DNA of 64,000 nucleotides, from contig NZ_CP047045.1 in the NCBI RefSeq assembly GCF_009792355.1, positions 1,514,501 to 1,578,500 of the forward strand. Direction: 5' to 3'. Below, piece after piece: positions 49,965 through 58,604 of this stretch. A model generated the notes under the pieces. It was not told the origin of the DNA, searched no databases, and saw only the letters and a program-made list of their open reading frames with translations. How positions within the stretch are numbered: the stretch's first letter is position 1; each line of letters starts with the position of its first letter. The stretch comes from Terricaulis silvestris (GTDB lineage: Bacteria > Pseudomonadota > Alphaproteobacteria > Caulobacterales > Aquidulcibacteraceae). The translations under genes were made by a program, and so were the position numbers.

Positions 49965-50860
49965 CGCACAAGCGCTTCGCCGTAGAAGCGCTGCTCCCAG
50001 AACCAAAACACTTTGCCCGCTCCGCGCGCGGCGCGATCGAGTAGCGCCAGCGCGCGTGGCGTAGAGCCGGCGAGCGCGATCGCGCTCGCGGCGCCGAACA
50101 CGATGGCTTGGCCTGCGCCAATCGCCATGTGCTTGGCGAGGCCGGCGAAGTCGCGTGTGGCCCACGCGGTTTCGCACGGACCTTGCCCATATGCGAACGC
50201 CCGCTTCAAGCCGTGCTTCAAATGCGTGCGTTCGGGGCCGAGATGCTCGATCACCCAAGCGTCTGCTGCCCAAGCGAAGCGCGCGCCGACATCGGCCCAG
50301 GAGGCGAACAGCGCGTCATCCTCGCCGCCGGTCTGATTGGCGCGCGGATCGAACGGCTGCGCTTCCTCGAACATCAGGCGCGGCTGCAGCGAATTGCCGA
50401 TGCCGTAAGCGCGCTCCGAATAGCCGCTCTCGGTCGGCCCGCTGCGCGAGTACAGGTTTTCGTAGAAGTCGGCATTGTCCTCACACGCGCACCGCGCCCG
50501 CACCGGGCCGAACACACTTTGCGCGCCCGTTTCGCGCCGTACGGCGATCAGCGACGCCAGCCAATGCGGCGATGCTTCTTCGTCGTCGTCGAGCCACGCC
50601 GCCAGATCGCCCTGCGCCAACGCTAGCGCCGCATTGCGCGCGTGCGCGACGCCGGCGCGTGGCTCATGCGCCCAGCGGAACGGGATGGACGCGTCGCCTT
50701 CGAGAATGCGAAACGCTGCCAGCGCCGAGCCTTCCGGCGAATTGTCGACTGCAATCAGTTCGACGCCCTCGACGCCTTGCTGCGCCAGCACGCTCCGCGC
50801 CGCGCGCAGGAAGCTCTCCGGACGACGGAACGTCGGAACCAGAACACTAACGCGGATCAT
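49952..50860 (-). CDS. GT2 family glycosyltransferase (extra transferase of the holdfast locus)
   Basis: A 302-residue GT-A fold enzyme: SVLVPTFRRPESFLRAARSVLAQQGVEGVELIAVDNS at the start, AAWLDDDEEASPHWL with the DxD-type metal motif (DDDE) and the C-terminal GGEDDALFASW acceptor/catalytic ED pair. No hydrophobic anchor. The order resembles HfsL-like GT2 enzymes of holdfast clusters (HfsL acts with HfsG and HfsJ in Caulobacterales), but I am not certain enough to give a symbol. It is last in the operon, starting four bases inside the deacetylase stop (overlap of ATG/TGA). Confidence 0.85.
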   Translation of the reverse strand: MIRVSVLVPTFRRPESFLRAARSVLAQQGVEGVELIAVDNSPEGSALAAFRILEGDASIPFRWAHEPRAGVAHARNAALALAQGDLAAWLDDDEEASPHWLASLIAVRRETGAQSVFGPVRARCACEDNADFYENLYSRSGPTESGYSERAYGIGNSLQPRLMFEEAQPFDPRANQTGGEDDALFASWADVGARFAWAADAWVIEHLGPERTHLKHGLKRAFAYGQGPCETAWATRDFAGLAKHMAIGAGQAIVFGAASAIALAGSTPRALALLDRAARGAGKVFWFWEQRFYGEALVRQPA

Positions 50861-51618
50861 GAGAGTCTCCGTTCCAGCGCCGGGGTGACAGGCATCACCA
50901 CAACGCCCAGCGCTTTTGCCGCCTTGAGCAGCGCGTCAAGATCAGCCGCGCTCGTGCCCCACGGCGACGGCGTGTCGGAGATGTCGTGCGTGAAGGCGAT
51001 CAACCAAGCTTTGCGCTTCGCCGCGCGCTTCAGCGCGTCGCAAACCCGAGCCATGCCGCCTTCGCCGAACATCGGATACGAGCGCAACTGCGCGAGATCG
51101 GTGCGGCCAAGGTTCAAGCCCGGCAGAATGCCGCGCGCGCTGTAGAAACGCGGCGGCAGGCTGGCTTTGAGTTTCGGTTGCGTCTCGCCGTACGGATACG
51201 CCAGCGTGCGCGACGGTTCGTACGCGCCCATTTCGTTTAGCGCATCGCGGTTCTTTGCCAGGCCGCGCAGCGTGTCGTACACGCCGCGCTTGGCGCAATC
51301 GCCGTGATCGTAGGTGTGGCACCCGATCTCGTGGCCGGCGGCGATCAGGCGCGGGATGTCATCGCGATTGAAGTTTGACCCGCACGGGCCGTCAGTCTCC
51401 GCGAGGCCAGCGGCCGCGTAGAAGGTGCCGCGTGCGCCGTGGCTTTCCAAAATGCGAGCGCCGAGATCGCCGGCGCTCACCGGGAAGTCGTCGAACGTGA
51501 TGGAGAGGATCGGCTCATCGAAGCGCAGATTGGCCGGTCGCGCGGCGCGCCACTGGGTCCAGCGTCGTTGCACTTTGCTCAGCGCGTCGCGTGACGGGGC
51601 GTAAGATGTCATGGTCAT
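50857..51618 (-). CDS. hfsH: Polysaccharide deacetylase (HfsH type)
   Basis: A 253-residue NodB-type carbohydrate esterase. The NodB motifs are SITFDDFPVS (catalytic base and metal Asp), EIGCHTYDHGDCAKRG (H-x3-H metal site) and the later AYPYGETQPKL (motif 3) and IAFTHDISDTPSPWG (motif 5, His). It should deacetylate GlcNAc in a growing polysaccharide. In Caulobacter HfsH is needed for adhesive strength of the holdfast. No signal peptide is visible in this start, so it acts in the cytoplasm as HfsH does. Overlaps both neighbours by four bases. Confidence 0.82.
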   Translation of the reverse strand: MTMTSYAPSRDALSKVQRRWTQWRAARPANLRFDEPILSITFDDFPVSAGDLGARILESHGARGTFYAAAGLAETDGPCGSNFNRDDIPRLIAAGHEIGCHTYDHGDCAKRGVYDTLRGLAKNRDALNEMGAYEPSRTLAYPYGETQPKLKASLPPRFYSARGILPGLNLGRTDLAQLRSYPMFGEGGMARVCDALKRAAKRKAWLIAFTHDISDTPSPWGTSAADLDALLKAAKALGVVVMPVTPALERRLS

Positions 51619-52544
51619 GCGAGGTGCTCCGCAAAGTGGCTCGCCCGGTAAAGCTTGAACGCGGCGCGTCGGATTGGCATCGGCGTCGCCCGCAATGGAT
51701 CGCGCGCAAACCATGCGAATGCACTGCGCAGGCCGCGCACCGGCCGCACTGTCCGCGCCGCGCGATAGGCGGCGAAGCGGCGCACCGCTTTCGGGTGCTT
51801 GGCGGCGAGGCGTGCGAAGTTCGGGCCGGCTTCGGCGCTCTTGCGCATCAGCGTGGTGATTGAATCCAGGCCCGCATGCGTCACCGGGTTGTCGATGTGC
51901 TGGATGCGCGTGTGGCGCGCCGCGGTCAGCGCCCAGTCGGTGTCTTCGAAGCCCCAGCCCGTGAAACCGTCATCGAATGGCGTCGCCAACAGGAAATCGC
52001 GGCGCACGAGCAGGTTCGAGGCTGCGGTGCTTTGCGCCGCTGCGCGCGCGCGCAGGCGGGCCGGCGCGCAATCGGAGCGGCCGAACAGATTAAAGTGCAG
52101 CGCGGTATCGGGCGTCTCTTCCGCCTGCTCCAGCGACAAGCCGCCGAACGCGACGAGTGGACGCTCGTTGCGGATCGTGGTCAGCCAGCGATGCAGGAAA
52201 TCGCTTTGGTCCGGGATGAGATCGGCGTCGAGGAAGAGTACGTACTCGCCGCGCGCTTCTTCGATCAGCCGATTGCGCCCAGTGGCGCGGCCGCGGTTGC
52301 GCGCCCAGATTACGATGCGCACGCTCGTTCTCAGCGCTTCGGCCGCCTTCACGACGTTTGACAATAGCTCGGCGCTCGCCGAACCGTCGTCCAGTAGCAC
52401 GAACTCGACGTCTCGTGACGCGGGCGCCATGCGCTGCAACAGCGCTGACGGGTCGTGCTTGTGGAACGGCGTTAGCACGCTGAGCCGAGGCGCGCGCGCC
52501 TGCGGCCCGATGCAGAGGACGCGTTGCTCAAGTGCGGCGGACAT
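51615..52544 (-). CDS. hfsG: GT2 family glycosyltransferase (HfsG type)
   Basis: A 309-residue GT-A enzyme: PRLSVLTPFHKHDPSALLQRM, RVIWARNRGRATGRNRLIEEARGEYVLFLDADLIPDQ with the DAD metal motif, and GFTGWGFEDTDWALTAARH, the ED acceptor motif. It has no membrane segment. It stands exactly between the flippase and deacetylase genes, the place of hfsG in the Caulobacter hfsEFGH order, which is why I use that name. It overlaps the flippase end by 17 bases and the deacetylase start by four. Confidence 0.8.
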   Translation of the reverse strand: MSAALEQRVLCIGPQARAPRLSVLTPFHKHDPSALLQRMAPASRDVEFVLLDDGSASAELLSNVVKAAEALRTSVRIVIWARNRGRATGRNRLIEEARGEYVLFLDADLIPDQSDFLHRWLTTIRNERPLVAFGGLSLEQAEETPDTALHFNLFGRSDCAPARLRARAAAQSTAASNLLVRRDFLLATPFDDGFTGWGFEDTDWALTAARHTRIQHIDNPVTHAGLDSITTLMRKSAEAGPNFARLAAKHPKAVRRFAAYRAARTVRPVRGLRSAFAWFARDPLRATPMPIRRAAFKLYRASHFAEHLA

Positions 52545-54012
52545 TGACGCGCTCCATGAAGGCGGTTTGAGCAAAGGCGCGCGACGTGTTGCGCAACGCG
52601 GCGGCAGCGCGGACGCGAACGCCAAGGATGTTCAGTGCGATTGCGGCGGCAAGGTAAGCAGCGGCGCCGACACTCACCTTCACGACGAGCCCGAACAGAC
52701 CGGGATAAGCGGGTGTGGCGATCACGGCGGCGCTCATAAGCGCGGTAGCGGCGCTGACCTTGGCCAACAGCCGCCACGACATCGGCAGCGCGATCAGGCG
52801 GCGGCCGATCAGTGCAAGCAGGATGGTGCCGGTGATCGCGCCCGCCGCAGCAGCCATCGCCGCGCCAATCGCGCCGAACGTGGACGTCCACAGCAGCGTC
52901 AGCACCAGCTGCACGACGCCGGGCGCAACCATTACGGCCGCGCGCAAGCCGGTCCGGCGCGTCAGCTGAAACGCCTCCGACAAGTAATAGAGATTGAAGC
53001 CTGCCGCGACGCCGCCTAGCGCCAACCACGGTAGCGTCCGCGCCGCCGTGTCACACAACCCGTCGCCAACCAGCAACGCAGAGAGCGGCTGCGCAACCAG
53101 CGCCAGACCGGCCGCCGCTGGGATCACCAGCGCGGCAAGGACGGCGAATGTCTTGCGCGCGACATCACGCGCGGCGTCAGCGCCTTTGTCTTCGTACGCT
53201 GCGAGCATCAGGGGCGCGAATGCCGCGCCAGCGCCGAGGAAGATCAGATCGAGCGGACGCGCCAACCCGAAGGCCGCTGCGTAGGCGCCGAGGTCGGCAA
53301 CGCCGCTTTGGTGCGCGAGGATGAAGCGTGCGATCGTCTGCACGCCGAGGTCTAGCGCCAGCGCCAGCGCCAACGGCGCACCGTAGGACGCATACGTCGT
53401 GGCGCGGTCGAGCGATGGCGCGCCGCCCTTGGCGCGCTTCAGCAGTCGCGGTGCGTCGATGAGAAAAATCACAGCGCCCGCCAGCAATAAGCCGGCAAAC
53501 GGCGCTATCGCGCCCAGGTCGAAGCGCATCAGCAGCGCAACGCCAGCGGCAAACCCGACAGCCAGGTACGCCGTTTCCAGCGCGGCATAGCGGCTGATAT
53601 CGAACGCGGCCCGGTCGCTCTCGCGCGTGATGCGGGTGAGAAAGCGGAACACTGCGGCGCCAGCCGCGAATGCTGACAGCGCCGCAACATCTTCGCGAAC
53701 GCCAACGAACGCGAGCAGCGCGCCTGTCGCTACTAGAACAATGGCGCCCAGCGCCACCGCGAGCGCTAGCAGCGTCGCGAAGTGATCAGCCAAGCGCTTT
53801 TCGGCACGGGCGGCCGCGAAAAAGCGGAAGGCAGCCGCCTCTGCCCACGTGAACAGCAGCGTGTGCGCCAGCATCGAGGCGGAGAGCACGAGCGCGTAAC
53901 GGCCGAACTCTTCCGGGCTCATCAGGCGCGTGAACGCGGCGATCGCGCCAAGCCCGACGAGGGCTTGGGCGATCTGCAACGGCGCAAGCGTGAGTGCGCG
54001 GCGTGCGTTCAC
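52528..54012 (-). CDS. hfsF: Polysaccharide flippase (Wzx / HfsF type)
   Basis: A 494-residue membrane protein with about 12-14 hydrophobic helices of the MATE/Wzx (MVIM-like) family: VGLGAIAAFTRLMSPEEFGRYALVLSASMLAHTLLF in the first two helices is typical (TRxxxPxxFGxYALVLS), and GAYAAAFGLARPLDLIFLGAGAAFAPLMLAAYEDKG marks the centre. It should flip a lipid-linked oligosaccharide across the inner membrane. The GTG start at 54012 overlaps the stop of the sugar transferase (GTGA). Position and neighbours identify it as the holdfast-type flippase. Confidence 0.87.
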   Translation of the reverse strand: MNARRALTLAPLQIAQALVGLGAIAAFTRLMSPEEFGRYALVLSASMLAHTLLFTWAEAAAFRFFAAARAEKRLADHFATLLALAVALGAIVLVATGALLAFVGVREDVAALSAFAAGAAVFRFLTRITRESDRAAFDISRYAALETAYLAVGFAAGVALLMRFDLGAIAPFAGLLLAGAVIFLIDAPRLLKRAKGGAPSLDRATTYASYGAPLALALALDLGVQTIARFILAHQSGVADLGAYAAAFGLARPLDLIFLGAGAAFAPLMLAAYEDKGADAARDVARKTFAVLAALVIPAAAGLALVAQPLSALLVGDGLCDTAARTLPWLALGGVAAGFNLYYLSEAFQLTRRTGLRAAVMVAPGVVQLVLTLLWTSTFGAIGAAMAAAAGAITGTILLALIGRRLIALPMSWRLLAKVSAATALMSAAVIATPAYPGLFGLVVKVSVGAAAYLAAAIALNILGVRVRAAAALRNTSRAFAQTAFMERVNVRRT

Positions 54013-55652
54013 CGCACCGCCTCGTAGTCGCCCAGCAGCGCCGGCGCCGAACGCACCAGGATTTCCAGATCGAGCCAAAGCGAAGCACGCGACACGTATT
54101 CCAGATCAAGCTTCACGCGGCGGCGGACAGCGGCGGGGCTTTCCACGGGTCCGCGCGAGCCATTGACTTGGGCCCAGCCGGTGATGCCCGGCTTCACGCA
54201 ATGGCGGTGCGCGTACTCGGCGACGATCTGCGTGAGTTCACGCTCGTCCGCCTTCATGCCGATGGCGTGCGGGCGCGGACCAACCAGGCTCATCTCGCCG
54301 CGCAGTACATTGATAAGCTGCGGCAGCTCGTCGAGGCTGGTGCGGCGGAGATAGGCGCCGATCTTGGTGACACGCGGGTCGTTGTGTTCGACCTGCTTCA
54401 GCGCGGCATTCGGTTGATGCTGCATCGAGCGGAACTTCAGCACCGTGATGACGCGGTTGTTGAAGCCGTGACGGCGTTGGCGATAGAGCACCGGGCCGCG
54501 GCTGTCGCATTTGATGGCGATCGCGATCGCCAGCATCGGCAAAGCGAACAGAGCCAGGAGGCCCGCACCGATGACGATGTCCTGCGCGCGCTTCACCAGC
54601 GCACGGCGATGATTGCGCGGACGGCCGGAAACGCACGCCACCGCCGAACCGGTGAGGCGGTCGATGCGTTTGCCGCGCACGTTCAGCGTCTGATAGTCTA
54701 GCAGGAGGTCAACCCGGTTCGGCGCCACGCGCAGTCGCTTGATGATGTCGTTGACGCGGCCCTCGGCCTTCTGCGTCACCGTGATCACGATGCGATCAAT
54801 GTGCGGCAGGCCTTCCCACTTCAGCAGATCGTCGAGATTGCCGCCCACGGGCGCATCGCCGTGGATGGGGCCAACGCGCGACAGCCGATCGTCGACAATC
54901 GCGACGACTCGCGCTTCGCCGGTTTTCGCGGCGCGCTTGGCCATGCGTTCGGCGGCTTCGGTCGCGCCGACGAGCACGATGGTTTCGGAGAAGACGCCCT
55001 TTGCGTGGGCGGCGCGGATCCAAACCGCGAGTGCTGCGTGCATCCCCGCCAGCAGCATCGCGGCGACCGGCAGCACTGCCGAGAGCGCCGCGGAGGATCG
55101 CGCGTCCGGTGCAAAGAAGGTGGCGACGCCAAGGCCCAGGATCGTCCCGAGGGCCAAGCCGCCAATGCCGCGCTCGGCGCGGATGCGCGCAACGCTGAGG
55201 CGATAGGATTCAGTGAGCCAAAGACCGGCCTTCAAGGAAATGGCCGCGGCCAAGAACGCCGCCGCGCCGCCGATGGAAAGCTCCGCCAGGCCCATGCCCG
55301 CGCCCCAAAGGGCGGCGACTTGCGCGGCGACAAGCACCATCATCCAATCCAGCGCCTGGATGAATTTCACCGGAGCGGTGGGGTCGATGTGAACGCCGCG
55401 ACGGTTCAGATCAGGAAAGGTAAATCCGGGTTTCGCGTCATTGGCCGGCGCTTCTGGCGCCGCGTCCTCGACGCGGTAGGCGGCGTCGGCTGTCCACAGG
55501 CTCTCGTCTTCAAGGCAGATGTTCAGGCCAAAGAGGCAGAACTCCCCCGCCAATTCCGCCAAGCGACGCGCCTCCGTGGCGTCATCAACCACATAGGTCA
55601 GCACCGGCTGATCCAAATCGGCGCCGGCGAGCAGCAAAGCAGGCTGGGACAT
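54009..55652 (-). CDS. hfsE: Undecaprenyl-phosphate sugar-1-phosphate transferase (WbaP/HfsE type)
   Basis: A 547-residue polyprenyl-phosphate hexose-1-P transferase. The N-terminal half has a soluble segment, four or so membrane helices and a nucleotide-fold region (VLVGATEAAERMAKRAAKTGEARVVAIVDDR). The catalytic domain is KRAQDIVIGAGLLALFALPMLAIAIAIKCDSRGPVLYRQRRHGFNN, FKFRSM-like LKFRSM, TSLDELPQLINVLRGEMSLVGPRPH and CVKPGITGWAQVNGSRG. It primes the lipid carrier with the first sugar. It heads the overlapping operon with flippase, GT2, deacetylase and GT2. Confidence 0.92.
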   Translation of the reverse strand: MSQPALLLAGADLDQPVLTYVVDDATEARRLAELAGEFCLFGLNICLEDESLWTADAAYRVEDAAPEAPANDAKPGFTFPDLNRRGVHIDPTAPVKFIQALDWMMVLVAAQVAALWGAGMGLAELSIGGAAAFLAAAISLKAGLWLTESYRLSVARIRAERGIGGLALGTILGLGVATFFAPDARSSAALSAVLPVAAMLLAGMHAALAVWIRAAHAKGVFSETIVLVGATEAAERMAKRAAKTGEARVVAIVDDRLSRVGPIHGDAPVGGNLDDLLKWEGLPHIDRIVITVTQKAEGRVNDIIKRLRVAPNRVDLLLDYQTLNVRGKRIDRLTGSAVACVSGRPRNHRRALVKRAQDIVIGAGLLALFALPMLAIAIAIKCDSRGPVLYRQRRHGFNNRVITVLKFRSMQHQPNAALKQVEHNDPRVTKIGAYLRRTSLDELPQLINVLRGEMSLVGPRPHAIGMKADERELTQIVAEYAHRHCVKPGITGWAQVNGSRGPVESPAAVRRRVKLDLEYVSRASLWLDLEILVRSAPALLGDYEAVR

Positions 55653-55793
55653 TGGTTAATTCGCCCTTCAGACTAAGTTTCTGGAGGGCGCTCGCGCAAA
55701 GCTTACGCCAGTTAACCAAGGGTCGATCCGGACGGGGGCTGGGATTTGCGCCTTGCGGGCGAAGCCGGGGGCAGGCTAAGGCGATGCTCTGCC

Positions 55794-55884
55794 GGAGACG
55801 TGGCCGAGTGGCTTAAGGCGGCGCCTTGCTAAGGCGTTGTACTCGAACAGGGTACCCAGGGTTCGAATCCCTGCGTCTCCGCCA
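55794..55884 (+). tRNA. tRNA-Ser (anticodon GCT), CCA encoded
   Basis: A 91-base class II tRNA. The acceptor stem is GGAGACG paired with CGTCTCC, followed by discriminator G and an encoded CCA. The D arm starts TGGCCGAGTGGCTTAAGG; the anticodon arm is GCGCC-TTGCTAA-GGCGT with GCT at 55828-55830; a long variable arm follows (TGTACTCGAACAGGGTACC) and the T arm is CAGGGTTCGAATCCCTG. It reads AGC/AGU serine codons. It lies between the polysaccharide and sugar-utilisation loci. Confidence 0.97.
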
Positions 55885-55952
55885 GGACTAGCCATTTCGC
55901 CCTTAACGCCCTGGCGGGCTCCGCACTGGAAGTAGTTAATGCGTAGCACGGT

Positions 55953-57311
55953 TCAGGCCAGCGCAGCACCGCCATTGCTAGCGATCACCTCGGCATAGAA
56001 GCGCGCGCTGTCCTTCGGGGTCCGCTGCTGGGTTTTGAAGTCGACATGAACAATGCCGAAGGTCTTCGAATAGCCCAGCGACCACTCAAGATTGTCGAGC
56101 AACGACCACACCATGTAACCGCGCACATCGACGCCGGCCTTGATCGCGTCGTTAACGGCGGAGAGGTGCGTGCGCAGGTAATCGACACGATGCTGATCTT
56201 GCACGCGACCACCAGCAATCGGAGGGTCCTTCATGGCCGCACCGTTCTCTGTCACGTAAAGCGGCAGATCGCCGTAGCGCTCCTTCATCCACACCAGCGT
56301 GTCCGTAAGGCCCTTCGGAAAAAGCTCCCAACCGGTCTCCGTCAGCACCGCGCCTTTCGGCGGCTCGTTGCGTCCGCCCACCGGCCACGCCTTGGGATCG
56401 GCTTTGGTGACACCGCGCGTATAGTAATTAAGTCCGAGCCAATCGATCTTCTGTTGGATCAGCGCGTAGTCCTCGGCCGGCCATTCGGGCCACGCTTCAC
56501 CGAACACCTCTTTCATCTCCCCTGGGTACCTCCCGAAGAAGATCGGATCGAGATACTGGCGGTTCATGTAGGCGTCAGCGCGCTTTGTGGCGGCGATATC
56601 GGCCGGATCGTCACTCGCCGGATGCTTTGGCTCGATGTTGACGACAATACCGATCTGGTTCTTGCCCTCGGCGCGATAAGCCTTCACCGCAGCGCCGTGC
56701 GCGCGCAGCAGATGATGCGAAGCGATCGGCGTCTCGAACAAATTCTCATGCCCCGGCGCCAGCGCGCCATGCAGATAGCCGCCGTCCGTCACCACCCACG
56801 GTTCGTTGAGCGTCGCCCACTTTTTCACGCGCCCGTCGAGCTTGCGGTACATCACGCTTGCATAGTCGGCGAACCAGTTGGCGATATCCGGATTGAGCCA
56901 ACCGCCGCGATTGTCGAGCGCTTCCGGCAAATCCCAGTGGTAGAGCGTGCACAGCGGTTCGATGCCATTCTCCAGCAGCGTATCGACGAGACGGTCGTAG
57001 AAGCCGAGACCTTTCTCGTTCACGCGGCCGTTGCCGTCCGGCAGCACGCGGCCCCAACCGACGCTGAAACGGTACGCTTGCATGCCGAGTTCGCGCATCA
57101 GCTTCACGTCATCGGCGTACCGTCGGTAGTGATCGCAGGCGATATCGCCAGTATCGCCATTGACCGTTTTGCCTGGGGTATGACTGAAGCGCTGCCAGAT
57201 GCTCGCGCCCGCACCATCGGCGAGCGGGGAACCTTCGATTTGATACGCAGCCGTCGCGCTGCCCCACAGAAACCCTTTCGGAAACTCGCGGCGTGTCATT
57301 CGTTGTCCCAC
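55953..57311 (-). CDS. GH1 family beta-glucosidase, cytoplasmic
   Basis: A 452-residue GH1 enzyme without signal peptide: PKGFLWGSATAAYQIEGSPLADG, YHWDLPEALDNRGGW, acid/base E170 in WATLNEPWVV and nucleophile E355 in YVTENGAAM; the aglycone strip LLDNLEWSLGYSKTFG is standard. It should hydrolyse beta-linked disaccharides brought into the cell. Downstream of a divergent promoter that carries two LacI-type operators, it is probably controlled by the adjacent LacI protein. ATG 57311 or the in-frame ATG at 57299 are both possible. GH1 cannot be narrowed from motifs alone to a single linkage. Confidence 0.93.
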   Translation of the reverse strand: MGQRMTRREFPKGFLWGSATAAYQIEGSPLADGAGASIWQRFSHTPGKTVNGDTGDIACDHYRRYADDVKLMRELGMQAYRFSVGWGRVLPDGNGRVNEKGLGFYDRLVDTLLENGIEPLCTLYHWDLPEALDNRGGWLNPDIANWFADYASVMYRKLDGRVKKWATLNEPWVVTDGGYLHGALAPGHENLFETPIASHHLLRAHGAAVKAYRAEGKNQIGIVVNIEPKHPASDDPADIAATKRADAYMNRQYLDPIFFGRYPGEMKEVFGEAWPEWPAEDYALIQQKIDWLGLNYYTRGVTKADPKAWPVGGRNEPPKGAVLTETGWELFPKGLTDTLVWMKERYGDLPLYVTENGAAMKDPPIAGGRVQDQHRVDYLRTHLSAVNDAIKAGVDVRGYMVWSLLDNLEWSLGYSKTFGIVHVDFKTQQRTPKDSARFYAEVIASNGGAALA

Positions 57312-57418
57312 TCGAAAGCGGCATGTTGCGGTGCATCAAAACGCGCGACGCGCGTAAGCCTCTGGCTTGATCTTGATGATTTCCCGCAACAACGCACGCT
57401 CGAAAATCGCCCCCAACG

Positions 57419-57453
57419 TGTAATCGTTTACACCGGTGATGTAAACGATTACA
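57419..57453. promoter_or_regulatory. Paired LacI-family operators in the divergent promoter
   Basis: Two 14-bp sites, TGTAATCGTTTACA (57419-57432) and TGTAAACGATTACA (57440-57453), separated by seven bases. They are exact reverse complements, so the whole is a perfect inverted repeat, and each site alone is a near-palindrome of the TGTAA-N4-TTACA type bound by LacI/GalR regulators (centre CG). The centres are 21 bp apart, two helical turns, so two dimers could bind on one face. The sites lie 106 bp before the lacI-type gene and 107 bp before the GH1 gene. Confidence 0.85.
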
Positions 57454-57559
57454 GTTTGAATCGACGCTTGGCGAAGACCGGGCGCGAGGCATAAGGGAGG
57501 GTTCGCGGCTTGGCGGTCCCACGGCACAAATTCAATCTGCATCGCGCTGAGCTGCGGTC

Positions 57560-58600
57560 ATGACGCGCCGCGCCCGCGAACGCAGCGCCACGATCAAGGA
57601 CGTGGCCCGCGAGGCTGACGTTTCAGTCGCCTCCGCATCTCGCGCGCTTAACGGTTTCTCCAACGTCGCCGAACCAACACGCCAACGCGTGCTCGCCGCG
57701 GCGCAACGTCTTCGCTACGTCCCGCACATCGGCGCGCGCAACTTGATTATGCGCCGCACCAACATGATTGGTGTCGTCTTGCCGGACATGTACGGCGAAT
57801 TCTTCTCCGAACTCATTCGCGGTGCGGATTCCGGCGCGCGCGAGCACGGCATGCACCTGATCGTCACCAGCGCGCACGGCGACGCGCGGGAGGCCGGCGA
57901 GATCGTCCGCGCTATGCGTGGCCGCGTCGACGGCATGATTATGATGTCGCCGCATGTGACCGAAGATTTCGCGGACGAGTACTTCGACCACGATCTGCCT
58001 CTGGTCCTTATGAACGGTCGCACCGGCCGCGCAAGTCACACCACAATTAACATCGACAACCGGGGCGGCGCCGAGACCATGGTGCGCCATCTCCATGCCA
58101 GCGGTCACCGCCGCATCGCCTTGATTGGCGGCCCTAAAGGCAACTTCGACGCCGAAGAGCGCTTGCGCGGTTGCCGTGCTGCTCTACGCGCGTTGAAGCT
58201 CGAAGTGAGCGCGACACTTGACGGTGATTTCTCTGAAGAGTCTGGCCGTTCAGCCGCGCTCAAACTGCTCAAAGCCAAACGATTGCCGGACGCTGTCTTC
58301 GCACTGAACGATATGATGGCGATCGGTTGCATGGCGGCTCTGGAAGATGCGGGCGTCGACGTTCCGGCACAGACATCGGTCGCCGGCTTCGACGACGTTC
58401 CGATCGCCGCTTACGTGCGGCCGGGCCTCACCACGATGCGCGTGGATATTGCAGGCCTTGGCCGTCAAGCGGTCGAGCAACTTCACACTTCTATTCGCGG
58501 CACTGCGAAGGCGGCCGGCGAAGCCACGACGGCGCCGCTGGAACTGATCGTGCGGGGGTCGACGCGCACAAAGACGAACAAAGAGAACCGGGAGGGATAG
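57560..58600 (+). CDS. LacI family transcriptional repressor
   Basis: A 346-residue regulator. The N-terminal HTH is ATIKDVAREADVSVASASRALNGFSNVAEPTRQRVLAAAQRLRYVPHIGARNL, including the hinge, and the periplasmic-binding-like sensor domain follows (NMIGVVLPDMYGEFFSELIRGADSGAREHGM... GFDDVPIAAYVRPGLTTMRVD). The sensor is the GalR/LacI sugar type. It probably represses its own operon and the divergent GH1 gene through the paired operators; the effector is likely a beta-glucan oligosaccharide or its product. The TonB-dependent receptor starts four bases after it stops, so both are on one transcript. Confidence 0.92.
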   Translation: MTRRARERSATIKDVAREADVSVASASRALNGFSNVAEPTRQRVLAAAQRLRYVPHIGARNLIMRRTNMIGVVLPDMYGEFFSELIRGADSGAREHGMHLIVTSAHGDAREAGEIVRAMRGRVDGMIMMSPHVTEDFADEYFDHDLPLVLMNGRTGRASHTTINIDNRGGAETMVRHLHASGHRRIALIGGPKGNFDAEERLRGCRAALRALKLEVSATLDGDFSEESGRSAALKLLKAKRLPDAVFALNDMMAIGCMAALEDAGVDVPAQTSVAGFDDVPIAAYVRPGLTTMRVDIAGLGRQAVEQLHTSIRGTAKAAGEATTAPLELIVRGSTRTKTNKENREG

Positions 58601-58604
58601 GGAA

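Noticed and set aside
54801-55676. Open frame of 291 codons on plus, antisense to the sugar transferase gene.
   Set aside because: No domain match by eye; the minus-strand gene shows complete transferase motifs over the same bases.
56046-57494. Open frame of 482 codons on plus, antisense to the cytoplasmic GH1 gene and running into the operator region.
   Set aside because: No recognisable domain, no ribosome site, and it overlaps a certain gene; it would also read through the operators.
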